Positions 12,213 through 24,617 of a stretch of DNA of 64,000 bases are shown one piece after another. The DNA comes from Ctenosaura bakeri (lineage: Eukaryota; Chordata; Lepidosauria; Squamata; Iguanidae): the NCBI GenBank assembly GCA_948474755.1, contig CAOLHI010000742.1:459053-523052 (forward strand). The letters run 5' to 3'. Position numbers and translations under genes: made by a program. The number at the start of each line of letters is the position of its first letter. Positions within the stretch are counted from its first letter, which is position 1. The notes under the pieces were generated by a model. The model worked only from the letters and a program-made list of their open reading frames with translations. It was not told the DNA's origin and did no database searches.

Positions 12213-13386
12213 TCAAAATAGAGTGTGAACTTTGACTTTTGCTGTGCACCTCTTCCAGAACATGGAAGACTTATCTTTTTTTGAAGCAGAGCTGCTGGGA
12301 ACCTCTGCATCAGCATAGCCATTGGCCATGCTGTTGCAGCCTGCCAAAAGTAACTTTTCCAAGTCCTGGTCTCCACTAGTGTTGTGTTTGAAGAGTCACT
12401 CTTTCTAAGATTAGGACCAAACCAAAAAGGTGTCCTGCCTCCCGCAAAGGAGAAACTGGCAAAGTCTTTCCTTTCGCTATCCAGATACCATCAAGACTGG
12501 TAAATAAATCTTACTGCAGTACTGGGTGGCAGGATAGCAGTTCCCAGCACACCTGAAGACACCATATCTTAGGGGTTGGAGAGTACACAAAACCCTGTCC
12601 TCTGTTGTTATGCTACTGTTCTGCATCCCTCAACACATATATACATATCCTCCAACTGCCCTGATTTGGGGGATTAATCCCGTGTTGCCTCATATTTTCA
12701 GCTACTTCTAGGATGTCCTAGTCTCTCTCTCTCTTCCTCCCACTTTCCCCCTTACTTCAATTGCTGCAAACTGAGTTCAAAGTGGACAATAGTTTGCACT
12801 CAACTGAGTGGAAGGAGAACAGAGAGGGAAGAACCTTGCAATTCCTTGTAGATTTCAGGCTAAAACAAATGGCTGCAGCCGCTCCAAGTTTTCTTCCTCA
12901 TTAGTAACTTTTGCCATCTTGACCCACCTCTGCTGTTGCTTGGCCACATGTGTACGAGTTTTCATCTCACTTGGCTAATCTGTCTCATGGCAGGGCTGAC
13001 TCTTTTTGAGAAGTGGCCTGTCACCCATAAATTTCTATATGATCTTGTATCAAAGTTATTGATAGATTTTAAAATTTGCTGCCTAGTTCATTAGGATGCT
13101 TTTTCAGTCAATACAGAAAGGTTTCAATTAGTTAATAAGTCCAATCAGTTTAATAAATGTTACTTTTCAGTATCTTGCATGAAAATGATCTACAGTTTTA
13201 TCATCCCAGAACTTGTAAAGTTGGTTCCATGTGTGAAAAGAGAGAATTTATTTAAGATTCTATGCAGCTTCATCTCAAAAGCCTCCAGCAAGTAACAATA
13301 TATCTATAAATAATCAAAATCAGACTGCAGAAGTTCAAACGTAACAGATGCAATGCAGCCTCTCCATCTCTGTCTGATTAACCCTG
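12213..13386. other. Intergenic, nothing recognised
   Basis: No coding signal. Short ctctctctctcttcctccc stretch near 12725. Confidence 0.4.
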
Positions 13387-14307
13387 TGTTACCCTGATTT
13401 CTGGGGGTCCCGTGAGGGACACCTAAGTGCGCTCCAAATTACAAAGTTGGGAATTAGTCAAAAGAGCACAAGCTAGCAATACAAGAGGCAGGGCAATGGA
13501 GCGAGATCTTTCACCCAATGTCTCCGGGGTCAGGCCGAGTCAAGGAGCAAACAGAACTAAATAATGTTGTTTTTATTAAAATAGAGCCAAACAAGCGTAT
13601 ACAACACACTCACACAGAGAACTATAGAAATAACGGTTGGAGTTGGATAGAGGGATTTTGAGAGGAGGTTTTGGTATGGAAAATGCTACACCTGTCCTGA
13701 AGCCGGGTAGTCTGAAGAAGAAGTTCATGGAAATAGAGTTTCTCAGCACGTGGAGCCGAGGGGAAGGCTCACTGAACAGAGCAACGGCAAGGCAGGATGG
13801 AAACCAAGAGCGATCCAAGCAATCTGAGCAATCCAAAGAAGTGCTCAAAGTCAGGGGTTCTTATAGGGGAATATGTGGCCATAGGCTAGTCCATTCTGGG
13901 GGATAACAATGAGTCTCGGGCTGAAGACAAAGCCTCCAAAAGGTCAGTATTTTACATGATTGAGTTAAGACTGAATTGTCAATAGAGTAGCCAGTATGCC
14001 AACGTGGAGTGCTTCACAATTGATTATTTGGCTCATCAAGCTGCCTGCTTGGGGTAGGGAGTACTTTGTAAGTAGCATGTATACACAATGTGGTACTTGC
14101 CTTGAGGTCTCCTGAAGCGGCGGGTCGGCTATTTCTGGCCTGCCTGTATTTGTTTGGAATATTATAGCGATTAATGGCCATGCCTGTATGCGAGCTTGTC
14201 CGGGGGCCTTGCAAGCATGTGGAGAAAAAGGGGTATGGAAGGCCAAATTATTGATATCAAAATGATATCTAATATCCCACAAGTCTGGGCTAGAAACTGC
14301 GGTAACA
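13387..14307 (-). mobile_element. Solo LTR (921 bp), same family as 9293-10198
   Basis: Ends TGTTACCC...CGGTAACA with an exact 4-bp duplication cctg (13383-13386, 14308-14311). Minus-strand TATA-like CCCTATAAGAACC near 13860 and AATAAA at 13577-13572. The layout matches the inner LTR throughout, e.g. gtcaggccgagtcaaggagc and atgatatctaatatcccaca. No internal genes. Confidence 0.88.
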
Positions 14308-15439
14308 CCTGGCAAGCAAAAATCACACACAGGCCTTAAAATGGAGCTACCATTTTAGAGCTGGGTGTTTCTATTACTACCTACTGGTCAACGTTTTCTT
14401 CTCCTATCCTTTGACTTCACAGGAGGGTTGTTAGATCTCAGGGTATTGACCTTCTTCTGTAATCATCAGGAGAAGTTGATGATTTTTTTCTTCATTTCTC
14501 AGACTTTGTCCTTTTGAAAAATTTGAATGGGATGCTTTGTGCAGCTGTGGGTAATGCTTAATGGCATCACTGGGGTAGAGTACACTATTCAAATAGCAAT
14601 CACCAGGTTCAAGATCTTCAATCAGAGGCTATGATATGTAACTTTTATGAAACTGGAATCAGATCACTAATACAATATGCAAACATGCTAGTGAATTGTG
14701 ACAATGCACAGCAGTAAGTCATGTAAGAAGTTTTGTCATGCAATGGGAACTCCTATTGCACAATAGATCATGTTGTGCATCAGCAGACATTTTGCAGCAG
14801 AACCAATGCACAACAGGACATGTTGTGGATCAGGACCATTGCACAATGGCCACACTGCTGTCTCCACATGTTCAGTGATCCCTGATGTGTAGCTATGTGT
14901 CTGCTCCCCTCCTGAGAATATGCAACAGAACAATTCAACTTTACAGTACGCAGTGATGTAGTTTCCCAACAGGATGCCAGGCCAAGTATAACAAATGAGA
15001 ATTCATACTGTAATGTTTGAATGACACACATTCCTTGATTCAAGGCTGCATTTGTCAGAATATCCTGGCTAGGAACAGATAGTCCACCCCAGGTTTTCTG
15101 CTATGTGCCTAGGAAGGCTGGAACAGTTGGCCTGTGGTCTTGGACAATGAACAAACTACTGAACAATAAAGGCTGCATTTTTTTAAGTATCTGAAAAGCC
15201 TAAAATCTAATTTCAGAGGGCTTGGGCCTCAAAACAGAACTCACACAAAGACATATTTTTCAAGGCAGTTCTCTTACTTGAGATTCCTTCCCCTTATCCT
15301 GAGGACTGGAGGAAAAGGGCCAGGCACTAAGATTTGGAAATACAATGACTACCCCTTTCTGACCCAAACAAGAGAGGATGAGTTTGTTTTTCAGGAACAC
15401 CGACTCACATTTTAAATAGATTGTAGCTTCTCCCACTTT
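14308..15439. other. Intergenic with CACAATGG-type repeat motifs
   Basis: Bases 14720-14870 hold spaced gcacaa/tgttgtgcatcag/cattgcacaatgg motifs resembling those near 29480-29600, possibly a degenerate shared repeat. No gene. Confidence 0.35.
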
Positions 15440-15650
15440 GGTCATTTCTGCACTAGATTGTTATAGTGCTATTATTCCACTTTCGACATCCTATGGAATC
15501 CTGAGGTTTGCAGTTTATGGAGGGGCCTTGAAGGTGTCCCTTTGAGTATTTCCTTCCTCAAAGGCCCCTCCCTAAACTGCAAACCCCAGGATTCCATAGG
15601 ATGTTGAAAGTGGAATAAGAGCACTGTAACAGTCTAGTGCGGAAATGACC
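15440..15650. mobile_element. Palindromic foldback MITE, family A
   Basis: Arms ggtcatttctgcactagatt and gtctagtgcggaaatgacc, with ggaatcctgaggtttgcagt and its inverse inside. The central spacer (ccttgaaggtgtccctttga) differs from other copies. Confidence 0.85.
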
Positions 15651-16473
15651 TCTGTTTAACATATAAATTTTTTAAAGGAGAACTGGACTTCTCTCCTTTT
15701 CTGCATTTGTTTTTTGGCAGCCCATATTGCCTCTGTAGGGACTCAGAAGCAGAAAATTGGCCCCTGTACTTGTTACAGTTGCACACTGCAGCTTTATATC
15801 AGTGTCATGTTGCTATCTCAATATTCAGAGGTATTAACAAAGATTTCCCCTACATTATATTTCCTGTTCCCAACCATAGCCAGATATATCTTCATGTGTA
15901 GTTTCCACTGTAATAGAATAAAATGTCTGGAGTGCATTCAGAAATGTTTGGCCAATGTTAATAGGAGCAAAGAAGAGAATGGGGTGTTTTTCAGACGGTT
16001 TGTTTGAACTGTTACCATTTGCAGGATATATGAGTTTTCTCTGTCCCAGTATCAAAAGGCACATTACCACTAAAGTTTACAGAAAGTATAAAATACATGT
16101 TTCCTTCTTTTCTTTGCTTACCCAGTGTATATTTTTATTGTTTTTTAAATCTGCTTTGGTGATTGGGTGTGCTTCCTTTCTAATTCTCTTTTATCTGCTT
16201 GTTTATCTATGATGTGAAGTCTTGAAAAAACATATAAATGATTATTATCCTTCTTTTAACCCTTTCCTTAGTACAGACTGTGTTTAGTCTTTTTCTTATG
16301 CCAAGATTGTGTGACTGGTTGCCATGTAATGTCTAACTACGATATTGCAAATCTCAAATACTGTACCTCTTGTGCTTGTCCCCCCCACAATCTAGGATTT
16401 ATCTATTAAGCAGCTTTCAGCAGATGTTAAAAAATGATTGTTCCTAGTATCTATATCTATATCTATCTATTCC

Positions 16474-16522
<49 letters not shown>

Positions 16523-17133
16523 CATCCATATATATATATATGTATCTGCTGTTAGAATTAGATAATTTTTCTATTACCTATAGGTCCTTCTTAACTGTTT
16601 CTTCTGCATCTTGTATAGAATCCTCTCCTAAAATCCCCAGGTGTATTTTTGTTCCAAGAAAATATTTTCTATGGTATAATACTATTAACTATAATTAAAT
16701 ATTTTTAGGAAATGAAATTTGTGGCTGTGCTTATATTTCATGTTATTGAGATGTTTTAGATTACTTTTGAAAACTGAATTGCATTTCAGTGAAGTGTGAT
16801 ACATTAAAATTCAATTTCTGTCGAAAGGAAACTCAATGCCATGTTGTTCAGAATCAGATACTCTGTATACTAGGTATACAAATAATTTTCTATGATATTT
16901 ATAAAATATTTTGAAAGGAAACAAGCATCAATAATAATTGATGTATGTTTAGACTGCAATATCTTATTATCTAATCACAATATGCTTCTTTGGCCAGTTT
17001 GTTAGCTCCCAAGCAATGCTAGATCATTTTTCATAGTTTGACAGGCAAAAAGAGTTCACTCTCCATAGGATATGACCATCCAACCATAAAACTGGGTAAA
17101 CTAAGAGAAAATAGATTGAATGGTGGTAACATA
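15651..17133. other. Intergenic with a (CTAT)n microsatellite
   Basis: AT-rich. Bases 16447-16545 are an imperfect then perfect ctat tract followed by a tata run. The open frames around it (for example 16438-16698) are microsatellite translations. Confidence 0.6.
16447..16545 (+). repeat. (CTAT)n / (TA)n microsatellite
   Basis: About 13 perfect ctat units flanked by imperfect ones, then a (ta)n run. Confidence 0.95.
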
Positions 17134-17554
17134 GGCCCTTTCCGCACCTCACCGTCTTCCGGTGCTGGGCTGCGGGGACCATGCGAGCAGCCTCTGGTGA
17201 GAGGCTCTCATGTCCGGGGTCCTTTGGCTTCACATGAGCTGCCTGCTCATGCGAGAGCCCCACTTCTTCCTTACACAGTGCAGCCTGGGAGTTTCCCAGG
17301 CTCTGCTGGGGCAGGAAGTGTGACCAGCGCAGCTCTGGAGGCTCCGCACGCCAGGTAAGTGCGCGTGTGGCCTGGGAGCAATGCGTGATTACGCACCATT
17401 TTTGGCTTCTAGCCGAAAATGAAAAGGTGTGCAATCGGCGCCTGCCAGCCCCTGGAGCATCGCACAATTGTGAGTGCGTTGTGTGGATCACTCCTCACAA
17501 TCACGCGATGCTCCAGGCCCTCTTTCGCATGGCAAAATGCCATGCGAAAAGGGC
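17134..17554. mobile_element. GC-rich foldback DNA element, family B
   Basis: Begins ggccctttccgcacctcacc and ends gccatgcgaaaagggcc, so the terminal ggccctttc is inverted. Exact cata lies on the left; cata also follows if the last c is counted with it. Inside, ctcatgcgagagcc and catgcgagcagcc motifs repeat inverted. It is much more GC-rich than its surroundings. The 155-codon open frame on the minus strand reflects this composition and has no family resemblance. Confidence 0.65.
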
Positions 17555-17695
17555 CATATTTGAGCTAGCATTTCTAAACTGGGTTTTTTAAACTGATCAA
17601 TAGAGTTCCCAGTTCTTAGAGCATGGTCTGGAACTTGGGATGTGTGAAGAATGGATGCAGGATGAATTCAATGGTCCTATACCAGCTGAGACTTT

Positions 17696-17896
17696 GGCCA
17701 TTTCTGCACTACAGTTTTAAAGTGCTGCTATTCCACTATCAACCTCCTATGGCATTCTGGGGTTTGTAGTTTAGGGAAGGGCACTTCCAATTCTCAGCCA
17801 AAGAGCTCCTTGATCTCAGTAAACTACAAACCCCAGAATTCCACAGGGCATTGAAAATGGAATAGCAGCAGTTTAACACTGTAGTGCGGAAATGAC
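17696..17896. mobile_element. Palindromic foldback MITE, family A
   Basis: Arms ggccatttctgcactacagt and ctgtagtgcggaaatgac. The centre has gagctccttgatctcagtaa, as in the next copy 30 bp away. Confidence 0.85.
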
Positions 17897-17926
17897 TTCT
17901 GCATCTATGCTTTCTGCATCACGAAG

Positions 17927-18127
17927 GTGATTTCCGCACTACAGTATTATTGTGCTATTATTCCACTTTCAACATCCTATGGAATCCTGGGGTTTGCAGT
18001 TTAGAGAGGGGCATTTATTATTCTCAGCCAGGGAGCTCTTTGGCCTCAGGAAACTACAAACCCCAGAATTCCACAGGATGTTGAAAGTGGAATAATAGCA
18101 CTATAACTCTGTAGTGCGGAAATGGCC
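17927..18127. mobile_element. Palindromic foldback MITE, family A
   Basis: Arms gtgatttccgcactacagta and ctgtagtgcggaaatggcc, with exact gaag on both sides (17923-17926, 18128-18131). In the same orientation as, and only 30 bp from, the previous copy. Confidence 0.87.
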
Positions 18128-18137
18128 GAAGACTTAG

Positions 18138-18351
18138 GAGAGCCAGTGTGTTAGTTTGAGTGTTTGTCCAGGACTCTAAGAGATCGTGGTTTGAATCCTT
18201 GCTCAATCATGGAAACCCACTAAATGGCCTTGGTCAAGTCACACTTTCTCAGCCTCAGAGGAAGGCACTGGCAAACCTCCTCTGAACAAATTTTGCCTAT
18301 GATTGGGTTGCCAGAAGTTGGAGTTGACTTGAAGAAACATAACAACAAAGT
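18138..18351 (+). repeat. tRNA-derived SINE with BovB-like tail
   Basis: gagccagtgtgttagtttga head, gtggtttgaatcc B-box, atcatggaaacccac, cagcctcagaggaaggcact, and tail ggagttgacttgaag with aacaacaaag. Confidence 0.85.
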
Positions 18352-19192
18352 AAACATTTAGGTATATCCTGTTGATTTAGTGGGTCTAATTTAGCTGGGA
18401 CTAGCAATTTGACTGAGGCTGGGTTTTACTCTTGCGTAGAAGAACAGGACTTTAAAATTCCTTTAAAAACAGGTCAACACATTTTCTGAGTGGTCTTTGT
18501 GAAAAGCCAGTCTTAGGCCACAAAACCTAGAATCTGCTCCAGTATCCAGCTATTTATTCAAGAGCCAAGTAGAGGAAAGTTCAGAATTGGTCAGTTGCTT
18601 TTAAAATAAATGAAATGAGGAATTAGCAAAGTAAGGCTTTGCTATCAAGATACCATAAGATTAATTCACTGAAGTGTCTACCAGGAAAGAGAGAGGCCTT
18701 GGATACCTTGGGAGTATATTATTGACTCTCTGACAGCCATTTAGAGACAAAGGAACATTGAACAACTTCCAGAGAGATTGAAATTCAAACTGAATTTTAA
18801 TGCTTGGAATGACCTGCTTTCTGTATGATACCTCCATATACTGATTGCCTTTAAGGCTGAGTCAGTCTAAGATATGTGGTAATATGGATTTCAGTTTGGT
18901 CTTGCTTGGGCATGGTCTTTAATTCAAACACAGAATTATAAGTTTTTGAATGGAGGGGAAGGTTGAGTTTCATGCAGTGACTACAGAGGGTGTTGAAAGT
19001 GTGTTTTCCCATTCCTAGTTGTTCATCTTCTAGCTTATCTGGACCAAAGTTCCTAGGACCTCCCATTTAATTTTTTTTTTGAGATACAAGACAGAAAAAA
19101 GGAATCAATAGATAAATGGAAATATCATTCTATAGAACAGCACTGTTGCTGTTCAGATTTGAAAAAATATTTGAAAAATATGTTAGAGCAGT
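18352..19192. other. Intergenic, nothing recognised
   Basis: Ordinary AT-rich sequence without coding or repeat signals that I can identify. Confidence 0.4.
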
Positions 19193-19660
19193 GGTTCTCA
19201 ACCTTTCCTTTACCAGGGAACCCCGGCAAATATAATTTGTTGCTGGGGTCTCTAAAGATTAACTCAAGATTTAAATATTTAAATTTATATTCAAATATTT
19301 CTTTATGTATTAAAGACTTCTGGAGTCTAGGATACAAATCCCGGCTCAGACACTTGGGCAAGTCACATGCTCAGCCTCAGAGGCAGGCAAAGGCAAACCC
19401 CCTCTGAGTAAATCTTGGCAAAAAATCCCTGTAATTGATTCACCTTAGGGTTGCTATAAATCAGAAGTGACTTGAAGGCACACAACAACAAAGTTCCGCT
19501 TGCAAACACTTGCCAATGAGGGAGCAGTTTGCACCTACACCCCCCCAGCTGCCTCATCCCTGTTGCTGCTGTTGATGTCTAGTAGCGGGGCTCTGCAGGC
19601 CCCCTGTGAGGGCTTTGCGGGCCCTCAGGGGTTCCCAGACCCCAGGTTAAGGACCACTGT
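19193..19660. mobile_element. Non-autonomous hAT element with a SINE inside
   Basis: Termini CAGTGGTTCTCAACCTTTCC and CCCAGGTTAAGGACCACTG are imperfect inverted repeats. Flanks tgttagag (19185-19192) and tgttaggg (19661-19668) match 7 of 8, the hAT duplication size. The subterminal ggaaccccggcaaa/ggggttcccagacc stretch is also inverted. A SINE occupies 19318-19493. Confidence 0.8.
19318..19493 (+). repeat. tRNA-derived SINE, 5'-truncated, inside the hAT element
   Basis: gagtctaggatacaaatccc, cttgggcaagtcacatgctc, cagcctcagaggcaggcaaa, and tail cagaagtgacttgaaggcac with aacaacaaa. Confidence 0.8.
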
Positions 19661-21841
19661 GTTAGGGAATAATGTTTACTCCCACTTAGGTCACAAAACT
19701 TACTCTTATGTTCTCTACTCCCTTGTCATCATTGGTTCGATGTAGAAAGATTATGAAGAGGTCAAATTTCGCTATTAAATCAGATTTCCCCAAACTGGTG
19801 CGTTCAAAGCACCCATTTCCTCCAGCCATGCTATGTGGGCAGATGAGAGTTGTAGTCTAGACTATCTGGAGGACATCAAATTGGGAAAGGTTGTATTAGA
19901 AAAAGCTGTGGTACCATTAGTGAAGTGGTTGGAGGGTCAGACAAGGACCTGAGACATCCAGGATTCAAACTCCCACTCACTGATGGAGTTCTTTGAATGA
20001 CCTTAGGCTATATCAAGCCCAAGGCTTCTGTGAAGATAAAAACAACAACAATAGGACTATTAAGCCCTGTATAGTATCTTGAGCTTCTTGGAAAGGCAGG
20101 ATAATAAGGTACTGTGCTCAAGTAACTCCTCCCCATTAAGCAATAATTGAATGAGTTAATTTTGCAAGTGTGCTCCCTCTTGCATGGAGCTGGTTGGAGG
20201 ATTCTGGAATCTGTACTCCAAAAAGGTGAAATGGCCCAAGCTCTTTTCTTCTGCACCATCATGTGCATTTTCTCTCAGTATTACAAGAACAAATGCCAAT
20301 TTTTTCTAGGTGAAAAACAAAAATGAGGCTGCTCTGAGCAAGGCAGCATGTTCTGTCCCCTCATGTTATAAGGAACACAACAAGAGAAAACAACAATAAC
20401 GTGAACCCTACTTTGTTCTGCTCACATTGACAATGATTTGTTCCCTGCTGTAGTGATGAAAAGGTGGTTATACTTGATGCTTGCAATTACTATTTTTGAC
20501 ACCCATGACTTATGATAGGATTAGAATGGAGAAAGCCTGTTAGGAAATGCAGCTACCAGGGGAGAACTATCTAAACACAGAAACTATTGTGCAGCTCTCC
20601 ATGCCCAGTAGCCTAATCACCAATGACACCAGAGGCTTACCTGTCACACCTTTCTGTTTGTTTTGCCTGGCAACAGTGAGATTAATATCACAGTTAACAA
20701 AGGCATAAAGACAGCAAAATCAGTCTTCACCACTGCCCGTGGTAGTTCACTTAACAATGTAAGGCTGATGAATATACAACCCATGACAAATAGCCTGTTT
20801 TGATTTTATGCATTTTGTGATTGAAGGTCCTGGAGCAGTTTGTCTTTAGAGGACTGTGAAGTTTAAGAGAGTGTATGCGTTCTTTCATAAAATAAATAAG
20901 TCTGATTGGATTGCTTTTCTTTTCTGTCAGTCTGTCTCTAAGGAGGCACCTAATTAATGTTTTGATGGTCAGGCTGTTTCAGGCTATCCCAGTGGCTAGA
21001 GAAGCCTACAACCTAGATCAGCTTACAACTTACAACCTGGATCACCTTTGAGTTGGAGGAAGAAAACATACTGCTTGCTTACCAACAGTGTTTAGAAAAC
21101 AGAGAGAAGAACATCAAATACCCCTCTCTCCTGAATTTTAAGATCTTCATTTAGGGGAACTAGGGGAGGGAATTCTATACTGACGTATCGAATAAAGAGG
21201 AAGGAACTGGCCAAACCATCTCTGAGTATTCCTTGCCTAAGAACACCCCACGAAATGCACATGGTCACCATCAGTTGTCAGGCAACTTGAAGGCACAAAC
21301 ACAATAAATGAATGCCAGGTTTCCATAAAGGCATCTCCCATTTTCCTTCCCTTGAAGACCTTGCATGTATGGGACCCTTTGTTATTAATACACATGGCCA
21401 GCAGAAGATCATGATAGCCAACAGGTGCATTTACCACTGGGGAATGAGACCAGTCATCATCATCTTGGCCAATATCCAGTTTAACACAATTGGAGTATGA
21501 AGCTCCACTGGCATATTTAATGTAGATATAGCAGAGAGCAATGATGTGATTGTGGAGGTGGTGTGGCTGGTAGCTTCCTAGCTGTTTTGTAGACTGTCTC
21601 AGGGATGTGGAGCTAGGTCCATGTGCTGTTTTCCTGTGGTGGAAGAGGGAAATGGCCTGTGCTGGGGGTACTGGGTATCTCCTTATGCAAGTATCTAAAC
21701 AGTGCAACCACTGGCATAACCAGGAGTTATCCCAGATGGATTCCAGCCAATGTCATGTGTGTAGATGTATGTAGATGTGTGTGGATGTGTGTGTGTGTGT
21801 ACTGCTCTAAGGTGTTTTGAATGCAGGGCTTATCACTTTGA
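19661..21841. other. Intergenic; SINE-like scraps only
   Basis: Bases 19925-20060 (gtggttggagggtcaga, ccaggattcaaactcccact) look like another tRNA-derived SINE head. Bases 21200-21306 (ggtcaccatcagttgtcagg, aacttgaaggcacaaacac) look like a SINE/BovB tail. A short TG repeat lies at 21756-21800. The 156-codon minus frame 21237-21707 has no recognisable domain. Confidence 0.4.
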
Positions 21842-22388
21842 TAGAATCATAGAATCATAGAGTTGGAAGAGACCACGGGGGCCATCCAGTCCAATCCCCT
21901 GCCATGCAGGAACACACATCAAAGCACTCCCAACAGATGGCCATCCAGCTTCTGTGTAAAAACCTCCAAAGAAGGAGACTCCACCACACCCCAAGACAGC
22001 CTATTCCACTGCCACACAGCTCTGACCATCAGGAAGTTCTTCCTGAGGTTTAGGTGGAATCTCCTTTCCTGCAGCTTGAATCCATTGCTCCTTGTCCTTC
22101 TCTCTGGAGCAGTGGAAAACAAACCCACTCCCTCCTCAACATGACATCCTTTCAAATATTTAAACATGGCTATCATGGTCCCTTCTTAACCTTGTCTTCT
22201 GCAGACTAAACATCCCCAGCTCCCTAAGTCGCTCCTCATAGGGTATGGCTTCCAGACCCTTCACCATTTTGGTTGCTGTCCTCTGGACATGTTCCAGCTT
22301 GTCGATATCCTTCTTGAATTGAGGTGCCCAGAACTGGACACAGTATTCCAGATGAGGTTTAACCAAAGCAAAATAGAATGGTAGCTGT
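21842..22388 (-). mobile_element. CR1 LINE 3' end
   Basis: The low-coordinate end has the CR1 terminus (atagaatcatagaatcatag on the plus strand). On the minus strand [40 protein letters not shown] and [17 protein letters not shown] encode the C-terminal CR1 ORF2 block. Same subfamily as 11625-12212, opposite orientation. Confidence 0.92.
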
Positions 22389-23519
22389 TGCAATATACAA
22401 TATTAGCGATCTCGCTGTTGCAGTGTACAATATGATTATAATAATGCCTGTCTTGTCAGTAAGTTGGTACAACTGATGAATATCTGTAAAATGCTTGGAA
22501 GAGGTGAATTAATTTACTGACATTTTATTTTATGGTGGTGAAGAGGTCAGTCTGTAAAATCGTGATAAAATGGAGGTGGGGGTGTCTGTTATTAATACAG
22601 ATTCTGACCTTTTTATCTCTTTGCTATCTGTTCAATCAGTCTGTAGCCTGGCCAGATTTTGTCCTAATTTTCTTGTTAATTACAGCAATTAATTAAAGCA
22701 ATAAATTACTGGCTTCTTTAAAAACACATGCACACACACACACACACACACAAGAGTGAAGAGGATTTTTTTTTTTTTTTTAAAATGCTGAGCATGATTT
22801 AGGGAACATAATTTTTATACAGAATGATTCATTCATCCTGCAGCATTTATTTTCTCTGGCTAACAGCGAAATCCCATTTAGAACTGGGAAGAACTGTTAG
22901 AACAAAATAAGTTTCAAATGTGCTTGCACTTATCTAGTGCTGCATCTATGACAATATTGGCAAGAATTGTTGTAAAAGTTGTGCTGCTTTGGCCCTGACA
23001 TTCCCACATGGTTTAGTCTGTGGCTTAATATGCTGCTAGTAGACTCTTCCAGCCAAGCAAGCTATAAGAAATCTTGTTGAGAGCTATTGAGCATAGATTT
23101 TCATGGTCGCTAAACTAAATGAACAACAGTCTGATTGCAATGACTCCACATTTGTAATTAAAAAAAAAAGTGAGAGGGAAACATTCACATGCTAGCGAGG
23201 TTCAAAGCAAGTCTGGTTCACATTTGCTCTAGACTGATGGAAGGTCTTTGAGCACTTAGGGGTATCAAGATTATTTATGAGTGGGTAGAGACATTATGAT
23301 GTTGGATCATGTTGAATGTTGAACTAGGAATGGAAAGAGATGGAATGAAGTCCCTATTCAGGCCATGCAACTCACAGGCTGATCTTGAGAAAACAACTTT
23401 CTCTGACTGCTCTACAGGATTGTTATAAAGTGTGTGTGTATGTGCATGCGTGTGCACACATGCATGTGTGTGTATCAGGGGAGAGAAATACATGCCACTC
23501 CAACTTTCTAGCCGAAATT
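22389..23519. other. Intergenic; (CA)n and short simple repeats
   Basis: A (ca)n tract at about 22729-22751 is followed by a T-run. A (tg)n-rich stretch lies at 23430-23475. No gene. Confidence 0.5.
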
Positions 23520-23756
23520 ATTATTGTTGTTATGCGTCTTTAAATCTTTTCCAAGTCACAGCAACCCTAAAATGAATCCATCGCAGGATTTTTTGGGCAA
23601 GATTCTTCAGAGGAGTTTTGCCTTTGCCATTTCGTAAGGCTGAGAGAGTGTGACTTGCCCAAAGTCACCCAATGGGTTTCCATGACAGAGTGGAAATTTC
23701 AACCCTGGTCTCCCAGATCCTAGACCAACACTCAAACCACTATACTGTGCTGGATG
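23520..23756 (-). repeat. tRNA-derived SINE with BovB-like tail
   Basis: Full-length reverse copy: ttgttgttatgcgtctttaa tail, gaggctgagag-type centre (aaggctgagagagtgtgact), and tRNA-like head ending cactatactgtgctgg. Confidence 0.87.
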
Positions 23757-24617
23757 GGACACAGATTAATAAAAGATTAAGAACTTGACAATGTTTTTAG
23801 AAGACACAAAAGCTGCTGCATATGTTTGAAATGAGAAACACTAATTCTGCCTTCGGTGATTCTCTGAAGAAAGCAGAAGGAAATGATGTGCCTCCCAGCA
23901 AAGTACTTTGCCAGGTAAAAATGCTTTATGGATTAAAGGCACTTTCAGCTATGTTTTAAACCCAGTGCACTGAAATGTACTGAAATGTTCATCACCTTAC
24001 TTAAAGAAGTTGTGAAAACGAGGAAACTGGCCTTGAGGTTTACCTTCTTATTGGTATGTGAATAACTCATCTATTCTTTTTCAAATGTTATTTTACCATC
24101 CCTCTCTCCCTCCCTCCCTCCTTCCCTTACATCAGTGATGCAGCAAAGCCAGAGCTTACAGGGTCAAGGCCCCTGGACTTTTCGATTAGCAGGGATTATT
24201 AACAGGGTCATCTGTCATCCCCGACAGCCTTCTCTGTTTACTCTGCACATTGCTACAATCCTCACAGTAGGTGATAGGATGGATTTTCCAGTAAACAATG
24301 TATTGTTTTGCATTCCTTTTCTTGCAGTTCAAAGTATTTGGGCTTGGCTTATTCTTCTGTGGCTAATTACAAACCAGTAGCTTTACAAAAGACGTGCTGA
24401 TGATTGAGATGAAAACTGCTAGAACAGGATACATGTGATATAAAGTATATTAGAATGCCACATAATTGTCCTACTCTTTGTTATGTACACAGCTCAGAAT
24501 GAGCCTTTCCAGTGGCAGAAATGGCAGGGCTGTGCACTACGTGGTAGTTCAGTATTCTTTGTTGGTGTTAACGTGCTTAACTTGACTTCGGTGAGTGTAC
24601 CCAAGGATTGGCTTTTT

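Noticed and set aside
17024..17491. 155-codon minus-strand open frame as a gene.
   Set aside because: It spans the border of a GC-rich foldback element; composition explains the open frame and no domain is recognisable.
21237..21707. 156-codon minus open frame as a gene.
   Set aside because: No domain, no splice context, and its low-coordinate end overlaps a SINE/BovB tail fragment.
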